A DNA stretch of 64,000 nt from Chromatiales bacterium (GTDB taxonomy: Bacteria; Pseudomonadota; Gammaproteobacteria; Steroidobacterales; GCA-2729495). Position numbers and translations under genes: made by a program. The stretch lies in the NCBI GenBank assembly GCA_016789885.1, contig JAEUPZ010000026.1, forward strand, positions 45,507 through 109,506. The letters are read 5' to 3'. Numbering within the stretch: position 1 is the stretch's first letter; each line of letters opens with the position of its first letter. The notes beneath the pieces were generated by a model. It was not told the origin of the DNA. It saw only the letters and a program-made list of their open reading frames with translations, and ran no database searches. Of the stretch, positions 19,801-27,305 are shown in pieces.

Positions 19801-22800
19801 GCGGATCCAGGCGACCTACGACGCCCGCACCCGGCAGGTGACGCTGGCCAACGTCAACGCGTCCTCGGGCGGGGCCCGCGTGTCCATCGAGGGCACGATG
19901 CTCAGCACCAACCCGCTGGGGCAGATCCTCGTCAACGGCGGCCTCGGCACCATCAACGTGCAGAACGAGACCGGCCGGGAGCTGGTGCTGCAGCAGCTGA
20001 ACACCGGCAACACGACGCTGGCCTCGGCCCTCGAGAACCGCGTCCAGATCATCGACAAGGGCCGGCCGTCCGCGTCGAACCAGTGGCTGTACCTGTACTC
20101 GCCGGCCGCGGGCCTGCGGGTCTTCAACGGTGCCGAGACGGCGGTGCTGGGCGCCGGCACGCCGGTCTTCACCAGCACCGGCTCGGGCTACTGGTTCGAC
20201 CCGCAGCCGGGCCTGCGCTGGGAGTGGCAGCTGCGCGCCGGCATGACCCGGCAGGTGTCCACCGACAGCAACGGCTGGGTGTCGAGCATCTCCGGCTGGA
20301 ACTGGACCGCCGTCGATCCGCAGCTCGACGCCAACGACCCGTGGCGCTACGCCCAGGTCAGCACGTTCAACAACGGGTTCCTGTCGTCGACGACCAAGAC
20401 ACCGACGGGCCGCCTCGTCGTCGATCCGGGCAAGCCGGTGTTCCAGCAGGACATCACGGCCACGAACTTCGGGTTCTTCCGGCAGGGCGTCAACTACCAC
20501 GGCTGCGGCAACACGATCTGCAACTTCGGCTTCCGCCGGACCGGCACCTACACCAGCGGCCCGCGGAACGGGGAGGGCTTTGCCAACTGGTCCTACCGCA
20601 TGGCCACCAGCGCCACGCTGGTCATGACCCAGTCGGTGAAGGCCGACAACCGCATCGGCATCGACTTCGCCGGCAACCCGCGGGGCAGCATCAGCATCAG
20701 CTCGAACGCGCCGGTGACGGTGACGGGGCAGCTGCTGAACCCGAACGGCAACACCAGCATCACGACGGCCGGCAGCCTGCTGTCGTCGGCAGCGGGCTCC
20801 CTGCTGACGGACAACGGGATCCTGACGGCCGGCGGGGCCATCGGCAGCGTCGGCCTGCCCTTCGCCGTGACCATGAGCGGCAACGGCGTGCTGAATGCCG
20901 CGGCGGGCCGCGACGGCCTCTTCATCGACGTCAACTCGGCGGTCAACCTGGGCAGCCTGCAGGCCGGCAACGGGGTCCTCGGCTACGGCGACGTTGTGGT
21001 GCGCGCTGCCGGCAACCTGCTGCGGGCGCCGGGGCTGCCCGGCGGCCAGGTCAACGTCACGGGGCGCAGCATCACGCTGGAGAGCGCCCTCGGCTCCATC
21101 GGCCTGTTCGGCACCACCGGCTACGACGGCACGCCCCTGGTCATCGACGCCCGGCCGACGCTGCTGCTCAACGGTGCGCTGGCCGGTGGCGAAGTCACGG
21201 CCCGGGCCCAGACGGACATCGCGCTGCGCGAGGCCACCGGGCAGTTCCTCGCCGGCACCATCGAGTCGACGGCGTCCGGCAACGTCTTCCTCAGCGCCCC
21301 GGGCAGCCTGCTGTCGGCCAGCGGCCAGACCGCGGCCCAGGCGCTGGATCCCGACCAGGTCCGCCAGGTGTGGGAAGACCTGCGGCTGACGACCGATTTC
21401 GGGGCCGCCCAGCCCGGTGACGCCGCGGCCCGTTCCGTCCAGAACTACGAGCGGCTGGTCAACCGCGAGTACGAGCGGTACTGGCAGCTGCGCAGCCGTG
21501 GCACGGTCCAGGGCGGCGTCTTCGTGCTCGATGCCGACGCCCTGGCGATCTACCGGCCGGTCACGGCGCTGGTCGAGGGCGTCGCAACGCCTTCGGACGC
21601 CCAGGTCCGCGCCTACGCGGCGGGCCTCTATGCCGAAGTCACCGGTGTGCTGGCCGGTGCGCTGGGCAGCGGCTTCGAGTCGCTGGCAGCCTTCCAGGCC
21701 TTCGACGAGGGCTTCGGCTACCAGGCCACGACGGCCGAGGTGGCCGAACTGACGGCGCGGGGCGTCTGGACGGAGCAGGAGCTGTCGGCGGCCATCAACC
21801 GCACGGCGCTGCAGCCCGCTTCGGGCACGCCGGTCGGCGTCGGCACGCCGAACATCATCGGCCGCAACGTCGTGCTCGACACCGGCAGCGCCGTGGGCCG
21901 GCTGGCGGAGCCGATCTTCATCGGGCTCGCCGACCTGCAGGCGGGGAACCTGACGCCGGCCCAGGCGGCGGCGCTGGCGCTGGCCGTGACGCCGGGCGAC
22001 GTGCTCCAGGTCGGCACCGACGCCGCCGGCAACACGGTGCTCTTCAGCTTCGGGCAGCAGCCTGCGGACGTGACGCTGACCGGCTTCCACGTCAGCCAGA
22101 CCTCGCCGCTCTTCGTGAACGTGACCGGCGGTTTCCGCGCCAATGCCGGCGGTGAGGCCTTCATCCAGAGCGCGGGCCAGATACTGACGCTGGACCAGGT
22201 CATCGCGGCCGGCGACGTCAGCCTGACGGCGCCCCAGAGCATCGTCAGCGCCGGCACGTCGCCCGTGCAGGTGGTCGCCGGCGGCGACCTGACGCTGCTC
22301 GCCGGCAGCGGCAGCATCGGCGTCTCGCCGGCGGATCCGCTGGTCGTCGACATCGGCGGACGGCTCCTGGCCGCGTCGGCCTCGCAGAACGTGTACCTGC
22401 AGGCCGTCGGCCGCGACCTCGTCATCGGCCGGCTCTTCGCGGGCCAGGCGGCGTGGCTGCAGGCGACGGACGGCGGCATCGCGGGCTTCCTCGACGGCAT
22501 CGTCGTCGAGGCCGACGACATCGGCCTGTTCGTGGCCGGCGACATCGGCAGCCTCGCCCGGCCCTTCGTCGTGAAGCAGCGCGCCGGCGGGCAGCTGGAC
22601 GGCGGGGCCGGCGGCCAGGCCTTCCTGCTGGCGCCGGAGGGCAGCCTCGCCATCGGCAGCGTGGTCGCCCCCGACGGCATCAACGTGGTGTCGGCCTTCG
22701 GTCTCACCGCGGCGTCCCTCGAGTCCGCCAGCGGCCCGGTCACGGCGGCGGCCAGCGGCGGCGACGCCGGTTTCGGCACCGTGACGGCCGGTGGCGCCGT

Positions 22801-24850
22801 GTCGCTGGTGGCGAGCGGCGACCTCGACCTCGACAGCGCCGAGGCCGGCGGCACGCTGGACATCGATGCGGGCGGCGACGTGTCGGTCACCGGCAGCGTG
22901 ACGGCGGTGGGCGACCTCGGCGTCGACGCGGGGGGCGCCATCGACGTGGGCGGCGAGGTGCAGGGCATCGATGGCGCGGTGACGCTGCTGGCGGGCGACG
23001 CGCTCACGGTGGACGGGTCCGTCCGCGCCGGTGGCGGGGCCCTCACGGCCACCGCCGGTGGCGACGTGCAGGTGGCCGGCGCCATCGAGGCTGCCGGCGA
23101 CCTGGCGGTCGACGCCGGTGGCGGCATCGAACTGGATGGCGAGGCCCGGTCGGGGGGCGCGGTGATGCTCGCCGCCGTCGACGACGTGCGGCTGGCCCGG
23201 GTCGTCACCACCAGCACCGCGGGTGTGACGATCACGAGTGAACAGGGCTCCATCGGGCGCCTCGGTACCGGTGCCGTGCCGGTGATCGACGCGCCCGGCG
23301 CGCTGCTGGCCATGAGCGCGGCGCTCGGCATCGGCAACGACGCTCCGCTCACGACGCGCGTGGCGCGGCTCGACGCGGTGGTGACCGGCAGCGGTGACCT
23401 GCATCTCGCCAACACCGGCGGCCTGCAGGTCGACCGCGCGCAGACCGCCGATGGCGCCATCGGCATCGACGCCACGGGTACCCTCGTCGCGACGCGAGTC
23501 GTCGCGGCCGGCGCCACCGGTACCCGCCGCAGTGACATCCGCCTCACGGCGACCGGCGGCGACCTGGTGGCCCGCGAGGTCACGACGCCTGCCGGTGACG
23601 TGTCCCTCGAGACGACGGGCTCCCTGGCCGACGATGCGGCCGCCGGCAGCGCCGCCGTGACCGGCCGCGCCGTGACGCTGGCGGCGGGCGGCGATATCGG
23701 CAGTGCGGCCCGCTGGTTCGGCATCGACTCGGGCAGCGAGGCCGTAGCCCCGGTGGCGGCCACCGCCGGTGGCTCCATCTGGCTGCGCGAGGTGGCGGGC
23801 GACCTGTACCTCGCCGGCATCGTGGCCAGCGCCGGCGACGTGCGCCTGCAGGCGCCGGGCTCGCTGGTCGGCGTCGGTGCAGGGACCCACGTGGCCGGCG
23901 GCATCGTTGACCTCGAGTCCCTCGCCGGTTCCATCGGCCTCGCCGGCGCGCGGCTCGTGGTCGACTCGACGGTGCGCGTCGACGGGGCGGCTGCCACGGG
24001 CATTGCCCTGGAGGAGGCCGCCGGCGACCTCGTCTCGGACCGCATGGCGACGACGGCCGGCAGCATCGACATCCTCGTGCGCGACGGCAGCGGCGACTTC
24101 GGCGAGGTGCTGGCGCCGGACGACGTCACGATCATCGCCAACGGCACGTACCTCGGCATCGAGCTGCTGGACCCCGACACGGCGTGGCTTGCGGCCACGT
24201 CGGCCGGCAGCACCCTCGAGGTGCTCGAGGCGTACGTCGGCAGTTCCGGCCGCTTCGAGGCGGACACGATCCTGTTCCCGGACCTCGTGCACACGGGCGA
24301 GCTGGAGCCGCTGCGCATCGCCGCCACCGGCCACGCGGGCGGCGACGCGACCGCGACGACGTTCCGCATCAGCAGCGTGCCCGGCGTCGTCTTCCACCCG
24401 CTGCTGACGCGGACCGCCGACATCGCCGTGACCGGGGAGCTGCTGCAGCTCCTCGGCAGCCGGGTCACGGAGCGGGGGCTCTTCGCCAACGCCCGCTGGA
24501 CCGTGCTCGTCGACAACGTGAACCGCCGGCTCTTCCCCGTCGACGCCCAGCTCTACAGCGCGCACCGTCCGTCCTTCGACCTGCGCTTCGACACGACGCC
24601 GCGCATCACGACCACGGCGCTGGCCATCAACTACCAGCCGGACGTGCAGGTGAACGGGTTCAGCACCGAGAACAGCCTGACGCGGCTCGTGGCCAAGCTG
24701 GTGGCCGTCGTCGAGGACACCGACACCGTGCCCGTGGAGCCGGCCGACGACGCGGCGGGTCCTGCCGAGGTCGCGGTGCCCGACGGCTGGCTGCCCCCGG
24801 CGCAGGGCGAGGCCCTGGACGGGCCCGCCGGCGTCCGCATTTCCCTGTAG
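7850..24850 (+). CDS. Giant two-partner secretion exoprotein (TpsA, FHA-type)
   Basis: About 5,666 residues. After a signal ending AAFPAAHA comes the TPS/haemagglutination domain: NAFNSFRRFDVDAGNVVNLH, then GGNVYFANPHGVIVGERG, the NPHG signature that guides export through TpsB. Residues about 520-3420 hold roughly 40 repeats of about 70 residues, with core (K)VG(I/V)GASVAVN then A(W)IGxGA, consistent with a beta-solenoid. Acidic or Gln/Pro-rich insertions interrupt it near residues 1064-1117, 1453-1487 and 2459-2506. The C-terminal third is non-repetitive FHA-like, with all six cysteines in three pairs between 3545 and 4224. There is no autotransporter barrel. Likely a surface adhesin or biofilm matrix protein. 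The start is uncertain: GTG at 7811, 7850 or 7913 are possible. tpsB follows 32 bp later. Confidence 0.9.
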   Translation: MGGDDAADAADAGNGVRRRGHVPAPPRSAATSLAMAIAAAFPAAHAQQIVPSGQTATGLAVNGNVTDVTTGTTSGQNAFNSFRRFDVDAGNVVNLHLPDGTSNLINVVLDRTTQIDGVLNSVKGGQVGGNVYFANPHGVIVGERGVVNVGSLHLSTPTPEFAAGLVSPAGVPDPTATGQLLAGQIPVSATAPITVRGTINVAGDASIAAGQVANSGTIRSGAVFATARVDFADVVNVAGLQTAAALTTSGGTVRIAATGDLVNTGVVSADGADGVGAGRVELRAGGDIALAGDARVSASGRGAGSAGGEVIVVADRDAVIADRAVLAANGGEVSGDGGFVEFSARRTVTLAGGSLQAAATDGEAGTVLIDPENLVIGTDLLRAPGGNASADGVTWDAGSLVLEAEDTLTVSNGVVVSTRDVGSALRADHVGGMSLGPSGNLTLQARQIVLEDNAQLLAQGSGNIAGGSILLDASASGGNLTFGDVVAGITLGAATIKGGSVTLQAGADYTTTLVPIVVRDVTATIDLNGSLVEAAGALVLSATAWLDSVTPGLLPAETVDGLASATVDVRGDSVLRTTGGAASLSATATLNAGVEAGLPDVLALPFDAGVGVVLADGIASVRVRDTAELDIDGALTLAATNTVTTSAVVDASASGASAAGGSAAVAVINAVTEVLVEADALISRATSLVMDAVSQVGTTLSAVAATDGASFQGTDAGGAPNSQTEQFLGDYGDQAQTGDGGVQVAAAVAVSDIDSTTRVRLGSSERALVTGAVTLGSQSAVSADITADGSTAAGGVGVGVGVAINLADVVNEAIVDQSLDAAGLTLTAGINPAATGHAFSSAAVSGAGASDVGVAGSLAVNVVSADSAALLGAAAAVDAGGGAVLLQADNVVESSASATPADGGATGETLGIGASVAVNVASNAARAELADGAGLDGAGSLSLLANGSFTTSTEAEAGSAGGIALTPVVAVTLADNRSIARIGSGLPLVLAGELLVEASHTGLTTSQAQAEAAGDKVAIGASVAVNVASDVALATTLRDVESTGGGITFRATSAAATDASAKASAKGGKEETEGETPEDGVDQEVGKQLSVGQGQQKGDSANQSQQPGSAETSEGKVSVAAAVAVNVADSTASAYIGDGRMVTADGALALEARNDTDATATADGSSAGSTATVGIGAAVAVNKVTADTGAWVGDADVTADGVTVTAGMNDTAADGTNTIAATASSGAGGGKVGIAGALALNLIDVRSTATLRTGAGVDADGGNLLLSADGATSASAEAKPTEDGGASGGEVGVGASAAVNVFSVDQARAAIEQDATVTNANAVTLTATSDTDSTAEAEADAEGSIAIDAVVAFTQVRQAAEAVIAAGADLVADGLVSLTALATGDHGATATGDVKSGKVGVGASAAVITSDTSTRAALERNLEAGSGTGDALTLTADASRSYEAVAFASAAGSKAEDEISQDDKDQAKSTSTLQDNQDSQQGTQGGSKVNVAAAAGVLVLDDDVEASIGGGAQVTAYGGIELAATNAGNFSARGRGDTLDITKVGNNQQVGIGVGVGLAIVRNDTLAEVGAGARIVEAGDVAITATSTQNRDPAFANKLAAEGVSGAGSEKVSVAGSLAVANSNATTVARLGDGVIVDEAGAITITADNTSKLSAKAWSGALSNKVGVGASVATVVSENTYRAAVGANANVTAGSLSLAARNNKVTGSVPFDFEFSLDGASADSFETKFSEQNLQLLLGENNYYTEALAGAGGGQVAVTGAFAVNVFDDTTEAVVGDDATVTATGAVDLEATNETTAKAFAGALAVGRNAGVGLNSADIVNRGRTAATLGTGARILDSSGVTLDAATGLDFGVFGASLGLANTAGVAGVLALVLADNEVVASTGADSVLVSRGDATLQASSDYRSLMVAGGAGGGNTAGVGASAATNQVETRVRAEVGAGADVRAAGTLTVDAAATETTKTIAVAGGAASTAGVGAGVTVNLIDPEVRSLIAGGARVNVDANDPLLRGERVLVQASGTTDLLSIAGGVGAASTAGIGAGVDVGVVTRTVEAYVDAGAEVRASEEVRVEAAGSETIFSIGAGAGAGQVGLAGAAAGHSLTTETKAYVAGGATVDSLGNVVVAADGVTDLSVIAGGAALGGTVGIGLSAGVVLVDKLVEAWIGEGASVTALGAGTAPSTVATGYDVGFSPYDPARSDEEVQGPAASQFDAEAVAAGGDLLTKQRTAQLATGAIRGLAVTATSRDEVKAIAVAGGIAGTVAVTFGGAVGVLDSRVSARIEDGALINNDNTGANADQSVLVAAGHDLYHLGLGGAAAGAGVVGAGAGADVMVIDLDTSAWIGSQAQVRARRDVDVTASSRQDLLSVAGAAAAGGTVGLAGAVGVAALDSATQAWIGDDAFVDADGNVRVAASDDTQAILVAGSVGIGIGAVGVGGSVGVTTLDKDTAAWVGAGATVNARGGVTPLPDDTVVPSPGGLDDVEGIEDDPGTVVPDPQEPPPAPDTTDRPVYSGDGFDATTLARGLLVQATSSEDLLAIAAAGSGGLFAGVSGAVTVENIRSVTRAWIDEGALINVANDRANARQDVNVTARNDAKLLVIDGSLAVGPLGAGVAGSVDVGLIRNDTSAWIGAGAEVNANRDIDVNALARKDIDSYVISAAGGIVGVAAGVGVYSVGAALDADSRGRLQPEDSDDTANAYADDQAGDGTVTGALGNFGNARLASIGSEAGARRGSVSISDALATAPPSGTAAWVGEGAVLNAGRHVDVDARDDVSVGMVAGAAAVGAVSLGAGIAVATVNTNVQAFVEDDAVIAAGLQDDQGDFSLTARLDSDSSAAAYAGSGGLVALDAAAAVFNDTSTVATRLGDGVQVTSARQARVESIDRREQLAEAFGAGVGAATAGVSVATTRLGGSVTATLGNGVQVGQGSGTVGELVVVADSVAGARAEATSAKAGLGLAASGSVATATVNPTVGTTVGGDSAITTGVATNLSALAAPRAEAEAIGVNVSAGVSIGASVATATAAPNVTTAVGDDVAFGGAGSLSVLAQNRPADGTNSAFARSTGASGGALVGANATVAAARSDSDVIASLGTGVQLPAGNAIVRANNFSRQQAVGLGISLGFVAVGANDVEAVSGNTTLASAGTGLVTSPGRLGDLAVVAQGEDENAAASTAGSGGVIAGNASFAETRDTSTVTATLGGGTTLYTGALLVDAAHTSDFAPSSDSVNAAAVGASGAFARHTTTSIVGSSLGASLIVNAAGPAVVSASNVFSDGSSGERASGAAGGVASGAAVGSATTLVGNTSVTLADDVRINSGTDPVLNPGGIELVAATFLTADEQVSLVSGGLLAGAVTQTRLAAGVSNTVTVGARNQLISQGHVGAGTFAQLLATTSSLVNTYGAAAVGSADSALSILSNQTVNIGSDSLLQGTANVDITAGKDPTGFYDTLISATSSAQGYVRGLIAVPLAEADTSITSNASLTIGSGTQVRSGQNATIGAYKGTPLASADGTGRGFELGFIPVTVTDSEVAVATTANVVHNGTVTAGIYNRLELEIPDCRNSGIFCSTLNVLTQGDVAPFLSTWVPAFNPAQFVAQNFSGNSGQLLLSGVSSTPVGARTFGTLFVSGGQVTVNADSLSGSGVLTARGGPVISINNLSPNYLVLGPALIPNTPGGRVLFTGAAGRAQAGSITVNEINPGQAPVIQVANRFDGPVGTTSGGFGPALFLTGPIQNLGGLVSIENVSGSLGQVATIFGQQVQVTVPNGVAVISIPNGTYYVSGTPYDQWGGFMIWPGGNPANGRPDANQAASWAANVYARNNLGWNDPGPFAQGTLNNALYGFAGDTDNNSYSFYGFCAAFALSQGACSSQTARSLSPLGSAYAISGSDFDHRWFPVVPVRSLTSSANTYDVANLAGSRNGAAIFGGQVAIEAKYVDLNARIIAGQPTDWSVRLPGSLTAAPSANDPFGGQIYRHDLLYALGLTGPVLQLSNLPLVNATLDERIQATYDARTRQVTLANVNASSGGARVSIEGTMLSTNPLGQILVNGGLGTINVQNETGRELVLQQLNTGNTTLASALENRVQIIDKGRPSASNQWLYLYSPAAGLRVFNGAETAVLGAGTPVFTSTGSGYWFDPQPGLRWEWQLRAGMTRQVSTDSNGWVSSISGWNWTAVDPQLDANDPWRYAQVSTFNNGFLSSTTKTPTGRLVVDPGKPVFQQDITATNFGFFRQGVNYHGCGNTICNFGFRRTGTYTSGPRNGEGFANWSYRMATSATLVMTQSVKADNRIGIDFAGNPRGSISISSNAPVTVTGQLLNPNGNTSITTAGSLLSSAAGSLLTDNGILTAGGAIGSVGLPFAVTMSGNGVLNAAAGRDGLFIDVNSAVNLGSLQAGNGVLGYGDVVVRAAGNLLRAPGLPGGQVNVTGRSITLESALGSIGLFGTTGYDGTPLVIDARPTLLLNGALAGGEVTARAQTDIALREATGQFLAGTIESTASGNVFLSAPGSLLSASGQTAAQALDPDQVRQVWEDLRLTTDFGAAQPGDAAARSVQNYERLVNREYERYWQLRSRGTVQGGVFVLDADALAIYRPVTALVEGVATPSDAQVRAYAAGLYAEVTGVLAGALGSGFESLAAFQAFDEGFGYQATTAEVAELTARGVWTEQELSAAINRTALQPASGTPVGVGTPNIIGRNVVLDTGSAVGRLAEPIFIGLADLQAGNLTPAQAAALALAVTPGDVLQVGTDAAGNTVLFSFGQQPADVTLTGFHVSQTSPLFVNVTGGFRANAGGEAFIQSAGQILTLDQVIAAGDVSLTAPQSIVSAGTSPVQVVAGGDLTLLAGSGSIGVSPADPLVVDIGGRLLAASASQNVYLQAVGRDLVIGRLFAGQAAWLQATDGGIAGFLDGIVVEADDIGLFVAGDIGSLARPFVVKQRAGGQLDGGAGGQAFLLAPEGSLAIGSVVAPDGINVVSAFGLTAASLESASGPVTAAASGGDAGFGTVTAGGAVSLVASGDLDLDSAEAGGTLDIDAGGDVSVTGSVTAVGDLGVDAGGAIDVGGEVQGIDGAVTLLAGDALTVDGSVRAGGGALTATAGGDVQVAGAIEAAGDLAVDAGGGIELDGEARSGGAVMLAAVDDVRLARVVTTSTAGVTITSEQGSIGRLGTGAVPVIDAPGALLAMSAALGIGNDAPLTTRVARLDAVVTGSGDLHLANTGGLQVDRAQTADGAIGIDATGTLVATRVVAAGATGTRRSDIRLTATGGDLVAREVTTPAGDVSLETTGSLADDAAAGSAAVTGRAVTLAAGGDIGSAARWFGIDSGSEAVAPVAATAGGSIWLREVAGDLYLAGIVASAGDVRLQAPGSLVGVGAGTHVAGGIVDLESLAGSIGLAGARLVVDSTVRVDGAAATGIALEEAAGDLVSDRMATTAGSIDILVRDGSGDFGEVLAPDDVTIIANGTYLGIELLDPDTAWLAATSAGSTLEVLEAYVGSSGRFEADTILFPDLVHTGELEPLRIAATGHAGGDATATTFRISSVPGVVFHPLLTRTADIAVTGELLQLLGSRVTERGLFANARWTVLVDNVNRRLFPVDAQLYSAHRPSFDLRFDTTPRITTTALAINYQPDVQVNGFSTENSLTRLVAKLVAVVEDTDTVPVEPADDAAGPAEVAVPDGWLPPAQGEALDGPAGVRISL

Positions 24851-24882
24851 GGCCTGCCGCCCGTCCAGCGCGAGGGATACCG

Positions 24883-26535
24883 TTGAAGAGCATCCTGTTG
24901 CCCGTACTGGCAGCCTCGCTGCTGCCCCTGTCGACAGCGCAGGCCCAGGTGCCGCCGGGCCCCGGCGACGTGCAGCGCGCGATCCAGGACGTGCGCCGCT
25001 TCTACCGCCTCGAGCAGCGCCTGGCCGACCCCGACACCGGCCCCGCCGAGGTCGTCGAGGCGCCCGAGGCGCCGCCGAAGGCTGCGCCGCCGGCCGACGC
25101 GGACCAGCAGGTCTACGTCGGCCGCATCCAGGTCGACCCGTCGGCGGTGCTCGCTGCCGGCGACATCCAGGCCGCCGTCGCGCCCGTGGAGGGCCGACTG
25201 GTGACGCTCGGGGAGCTCTTCGCCGCCGTCGAGCGCATCAACGCCCTGTACGCCGCGAGTCGCTGCGTGACCTGCCGCGCCTTCCTGCCGGCCCAGGACG
25301 TGAAGGACGGCGCGGTCCGGATCCAGCTCGTCGAGGCCCGGGTCGGCGAGGTCCGGGTGGAGCAGAGCCGCTTCACGCGGCCGGGCTTCTTCACCGATCG
25401 CGTCGGGCTCGGCAGCGGCGACCTGTTCCGGCTCGAGCAGCTCGAGGGGGACCTCGTGCGCCTGAACGGCACCGGCCTCGTCCGCGCCCGCTCGCGCCTG
25501 GCGCCGGGCCGCGAGTTCGGCACCGTCGACGTGGTCATCGAGCCCCTGGAGCCGCCGCGCTGGCAGGGCGTGGTCTTCGCCGACAACGCGGGCCGCGACA
25601 CGGTGGGCGAGTACCGGCTCGGGGGCACGCTCGTGAACAACGGCCTGTTCGGCCGCAGCGATCCGCTGACGCTGACGGTCACGGCCGCCGAGGGGACGCT
25701 GGGCGGGACGGTGGGCTACGAGCTGCCGGTGAACCGCTACGGCACGCGGGTCGCCCTGCTGTACGACTACAGCGACATCGACGTGCAGGAGGGGCCGTTT
25801 GCCGACCTCGACGTCGGTGGCAGTGCCTGGACCGCCGGCCTCACCGTGACCCATCCCCTGCGCGTGACGGCCGGGTCACGGCTGCAGGCCTTCGTGGGCG
25901 GTTTCGCCAAGCAGGCCGACACGGAGTTCGGTTCGGAGACGCTGGTGTCCACCGAGGTGCGGGCCGTGACCTACGGCCTGGAATACCTGCTGGTCGGCGA
26001 CTTCGGCGTGCTGTTCACGTCCCATGCGTTCACCAACGGCGACGAGCGCGATGCCGACGACGGCAGCTACTTCAAGTACAACGCCGACTTTTCGTGGCAG
26101 AAGCCCTTCGCCTCGGGCTGGTCGACGGTGCTGCGCGTCTCGGGCCAGTGGGCCGACCGGGACCTGCTGCCGTCCCAGGAGCAGTACCAGCTCGGCGGCA
26201 TCTCGACGGTGCGCGGCTACGAGCAGGGACTGCTCATCGGCGACAGCGGGTACTTCATCAGCGGCGAGGTGCAGGCCCCGCTCCACGCGCTCGACGGCAC
26301 CGACTGGGCGGCCCTGCGCCTCGTCGCCTTCCTCGACCACGGCGGTGCCTTTCCGTTCCGGCCGGGCGGCGCGTCGAACACCAGCGACGACTACCTGACC
26401 AGCGCCGGGGTTGGCGTGAACTTCGGCTGGCGCCAGCGGCTGAGCGGCCGGGCCCAGGTGGGCGTGCCGTTCAACGACCCCTACGAGAACCAGAGTTCGG
26501 CCTTCCTGCACCTCTACCTGCAGGCGAACTTCTGA
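24883..26535 (+). CDS. Two-partner secretion outer-membrane transporter (TpsB, FhaC/ShlB family)
   Basis: A 550-residue Omp85-superfamily transporter that exports the upstream TpsA. After a signal peptide ending AQAQ there is a Pro/Glu-rich linker, POTRA-like domains (about 80-230, including LGELFAAVERINALY and GEVRVEQSRF), then a 16-strand barrel ending in LHLYLQANF with the terminal phenylalanine needed for BAM insertion. The conserved VRGY motif of lid loop L6 is at residues 443-446, within a typical context (GISTVRGYEQGLLIGDSGY). The start is TTG at 24883, preceded by CGAGGGA at the right spacing; it gives a complete signal peptide. Two cysteines (RCVTC) lie in the POTRA region, which is unusual but not diagnostic. 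Confidence 0.93.
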   Translation: MKSILLPVLAASLLPLSTAQAQVPPGPGDVQRAIQDVRRFYRLEQRLADPDTGPAEVVEAPEAPPKAAPPADADQQVYVGRIQVDPSAVLAAGDIQAAVAPVEGRLVTLGELFAAVERINALYAASRCVTCRAFLPAQDVKDGAVRIQLVEARVGEVRVEQSRFTRPGFFTDRVGLGSGDLFRLEQLEGDLVRLNGTGLVRARSRLAPGREFGTVDVVIEPLEPPRWQGVVFADNAGRDTVGEYRLGGTLVNNGLFGRSDPLTLTVTAAEGTLGGTVGYELPVNRYGTRVALLYDYSDIDVQEGPFADLDVGGSAWTAGLTVTHPLRVTAGSRLQAFVGGFAKQADTEFGSETLVSTEVRAVTYGLEYLLVGDFGVLFTSHAFTNGDERDADDGSYFKYNADFSWQKPFASGWSTVLRVSGQWADRDLLPSQEQYQLGGISTVRGYEQGLLIGDSGYFISGEVQAPLHALDGTDWAALRLVAFLDHGGAFPFRPGGASNTSDDYLTSAGVGVNFGWRQRLSGRAQVGVPFNDPYENQSSAFLHLYLQANF

Positions 26536-26633
26536 CGGCCACCGCCGTCGGTCCGCGGCTTCCGCCACTCCCTCTGCCGCAGGCCGCCGGCGTCACGGCA
26601 GGGGCCCGGGCCACGTCACCGCCGACGGCGCGC

Positions 26634-27305
26634 TCAGGGCTGCTTGCCGTGCACCTCGTCCAGACGCTCGCGCAGCGCCTTGGCCCAGCGGCGCAGGATG
26701 CGGTCGGCATCGGCCTTGTTGGTGACGCCGTTTCGCCACTGGATCGTGCCGGCCATGCCCGGATCGCTGCGCCGGTCGATGGCCTTGGCCAGCAGCTGGC
26801 CCGTCACCGAGTCGTAGACCTCGAGGTAGAGGGTCATGGCGCCGGCCGATTCCGACAGCGTGTAGCTGCGGCCGGCGGACATCGTGTCCGGGGCCGTGAC
26901 GTCGAGGTCGATGATGGCCGGGCGCAGCACCAGCACGTCGTCACCGCCGGTGTCGACGACCTGGTAACCGCCCTTGTTCTGGAGCTCGTCCACGAACACC
27001 TTGCGGAACTCGGCGGACAGCCCGGCCTTCATCTCTTCCATGTCCTTGGACGACACGCGGACCGACGACTTGCGCTCCTGGTCCCTCTGCCAGTCCTTGC
27101 GGAAGGCCACGGGGCACTCGAGGATCGCGATGCGGTTGTAGACGCTGAAGTCGACGCCCGGCCGTATGTACACGGCGTCGGCGACCTTGCTCTTCGTCAG
27201 GACCAGCCCTTCGGGCGTCTCCTTCGGAAACTCCTTGGCGGCCACCGTGGCGCCGGCCCCCAGGGTGATGGCGAGCAGGGCGGCAGCGAGGGTGAGGGTT
27301 TTCAC
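26634..27305 (-). CDS. DUF3313-type secreted protein
   Basis: A 223-residue exported protein. A Sec signal (KTLTLAAALLAITLGAGATVAA) is followed by a compact alpha/beta domain with YNRIAILECPVAF, VFVDELQNKGGYQVVD and LRPAIIDLDVTAPD, then TLYLEVYDSVTGQLLAKAID. This pattern matches DUF3313-like envelope proteins (lipoprotein-related, often with a predicted role in outer-membrane assembly), but there is no lipobox here. GTG at 27305 is chosen because GGAG lies about nine bases upstream and it gives the full signal. Function is unknown. It converges with tpsB. Confidence 0.7.
   Translation of the reverse strand: MKTLTLAAALLAITLGAGATVAAKEFPKETPEGLVLTKSKVADAVYIRPGVDFSVYNRIAILECPVAFRKDWQRDQERKSSVRVSSKDMEEMKAGLSAEFRKVFVDELQNKGGYQVVDTGGDDVLVLRPAIIDLDVTAPDTMSAGRSYTLSESAGAMTLYLEVYDSVTGQLLAKAIDRRSDPGMAGTIQWRNGVTNKADADRILRRWAKALRERLDEVHGKQP

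Noticed and set aside
15254..24565. A 9.3-kb antisense open frame opposite the TpsA gene
   Set aside because: Its translation is Arg/His/Gly-rich and shows no domain, and high GC at third codon positions of the sense gene removes stop codons from this antisense frame. The sense strand has a clear TpsA.
26543..26630. Nine-base inverted repeat CGCCGTCGG / CCGACGGCG between tpsB and the DUF3313-type gene
   Set aside because: The loop is about 70 bases and there is no T-tract; chance pairing is likely in such GC-rich DNA.
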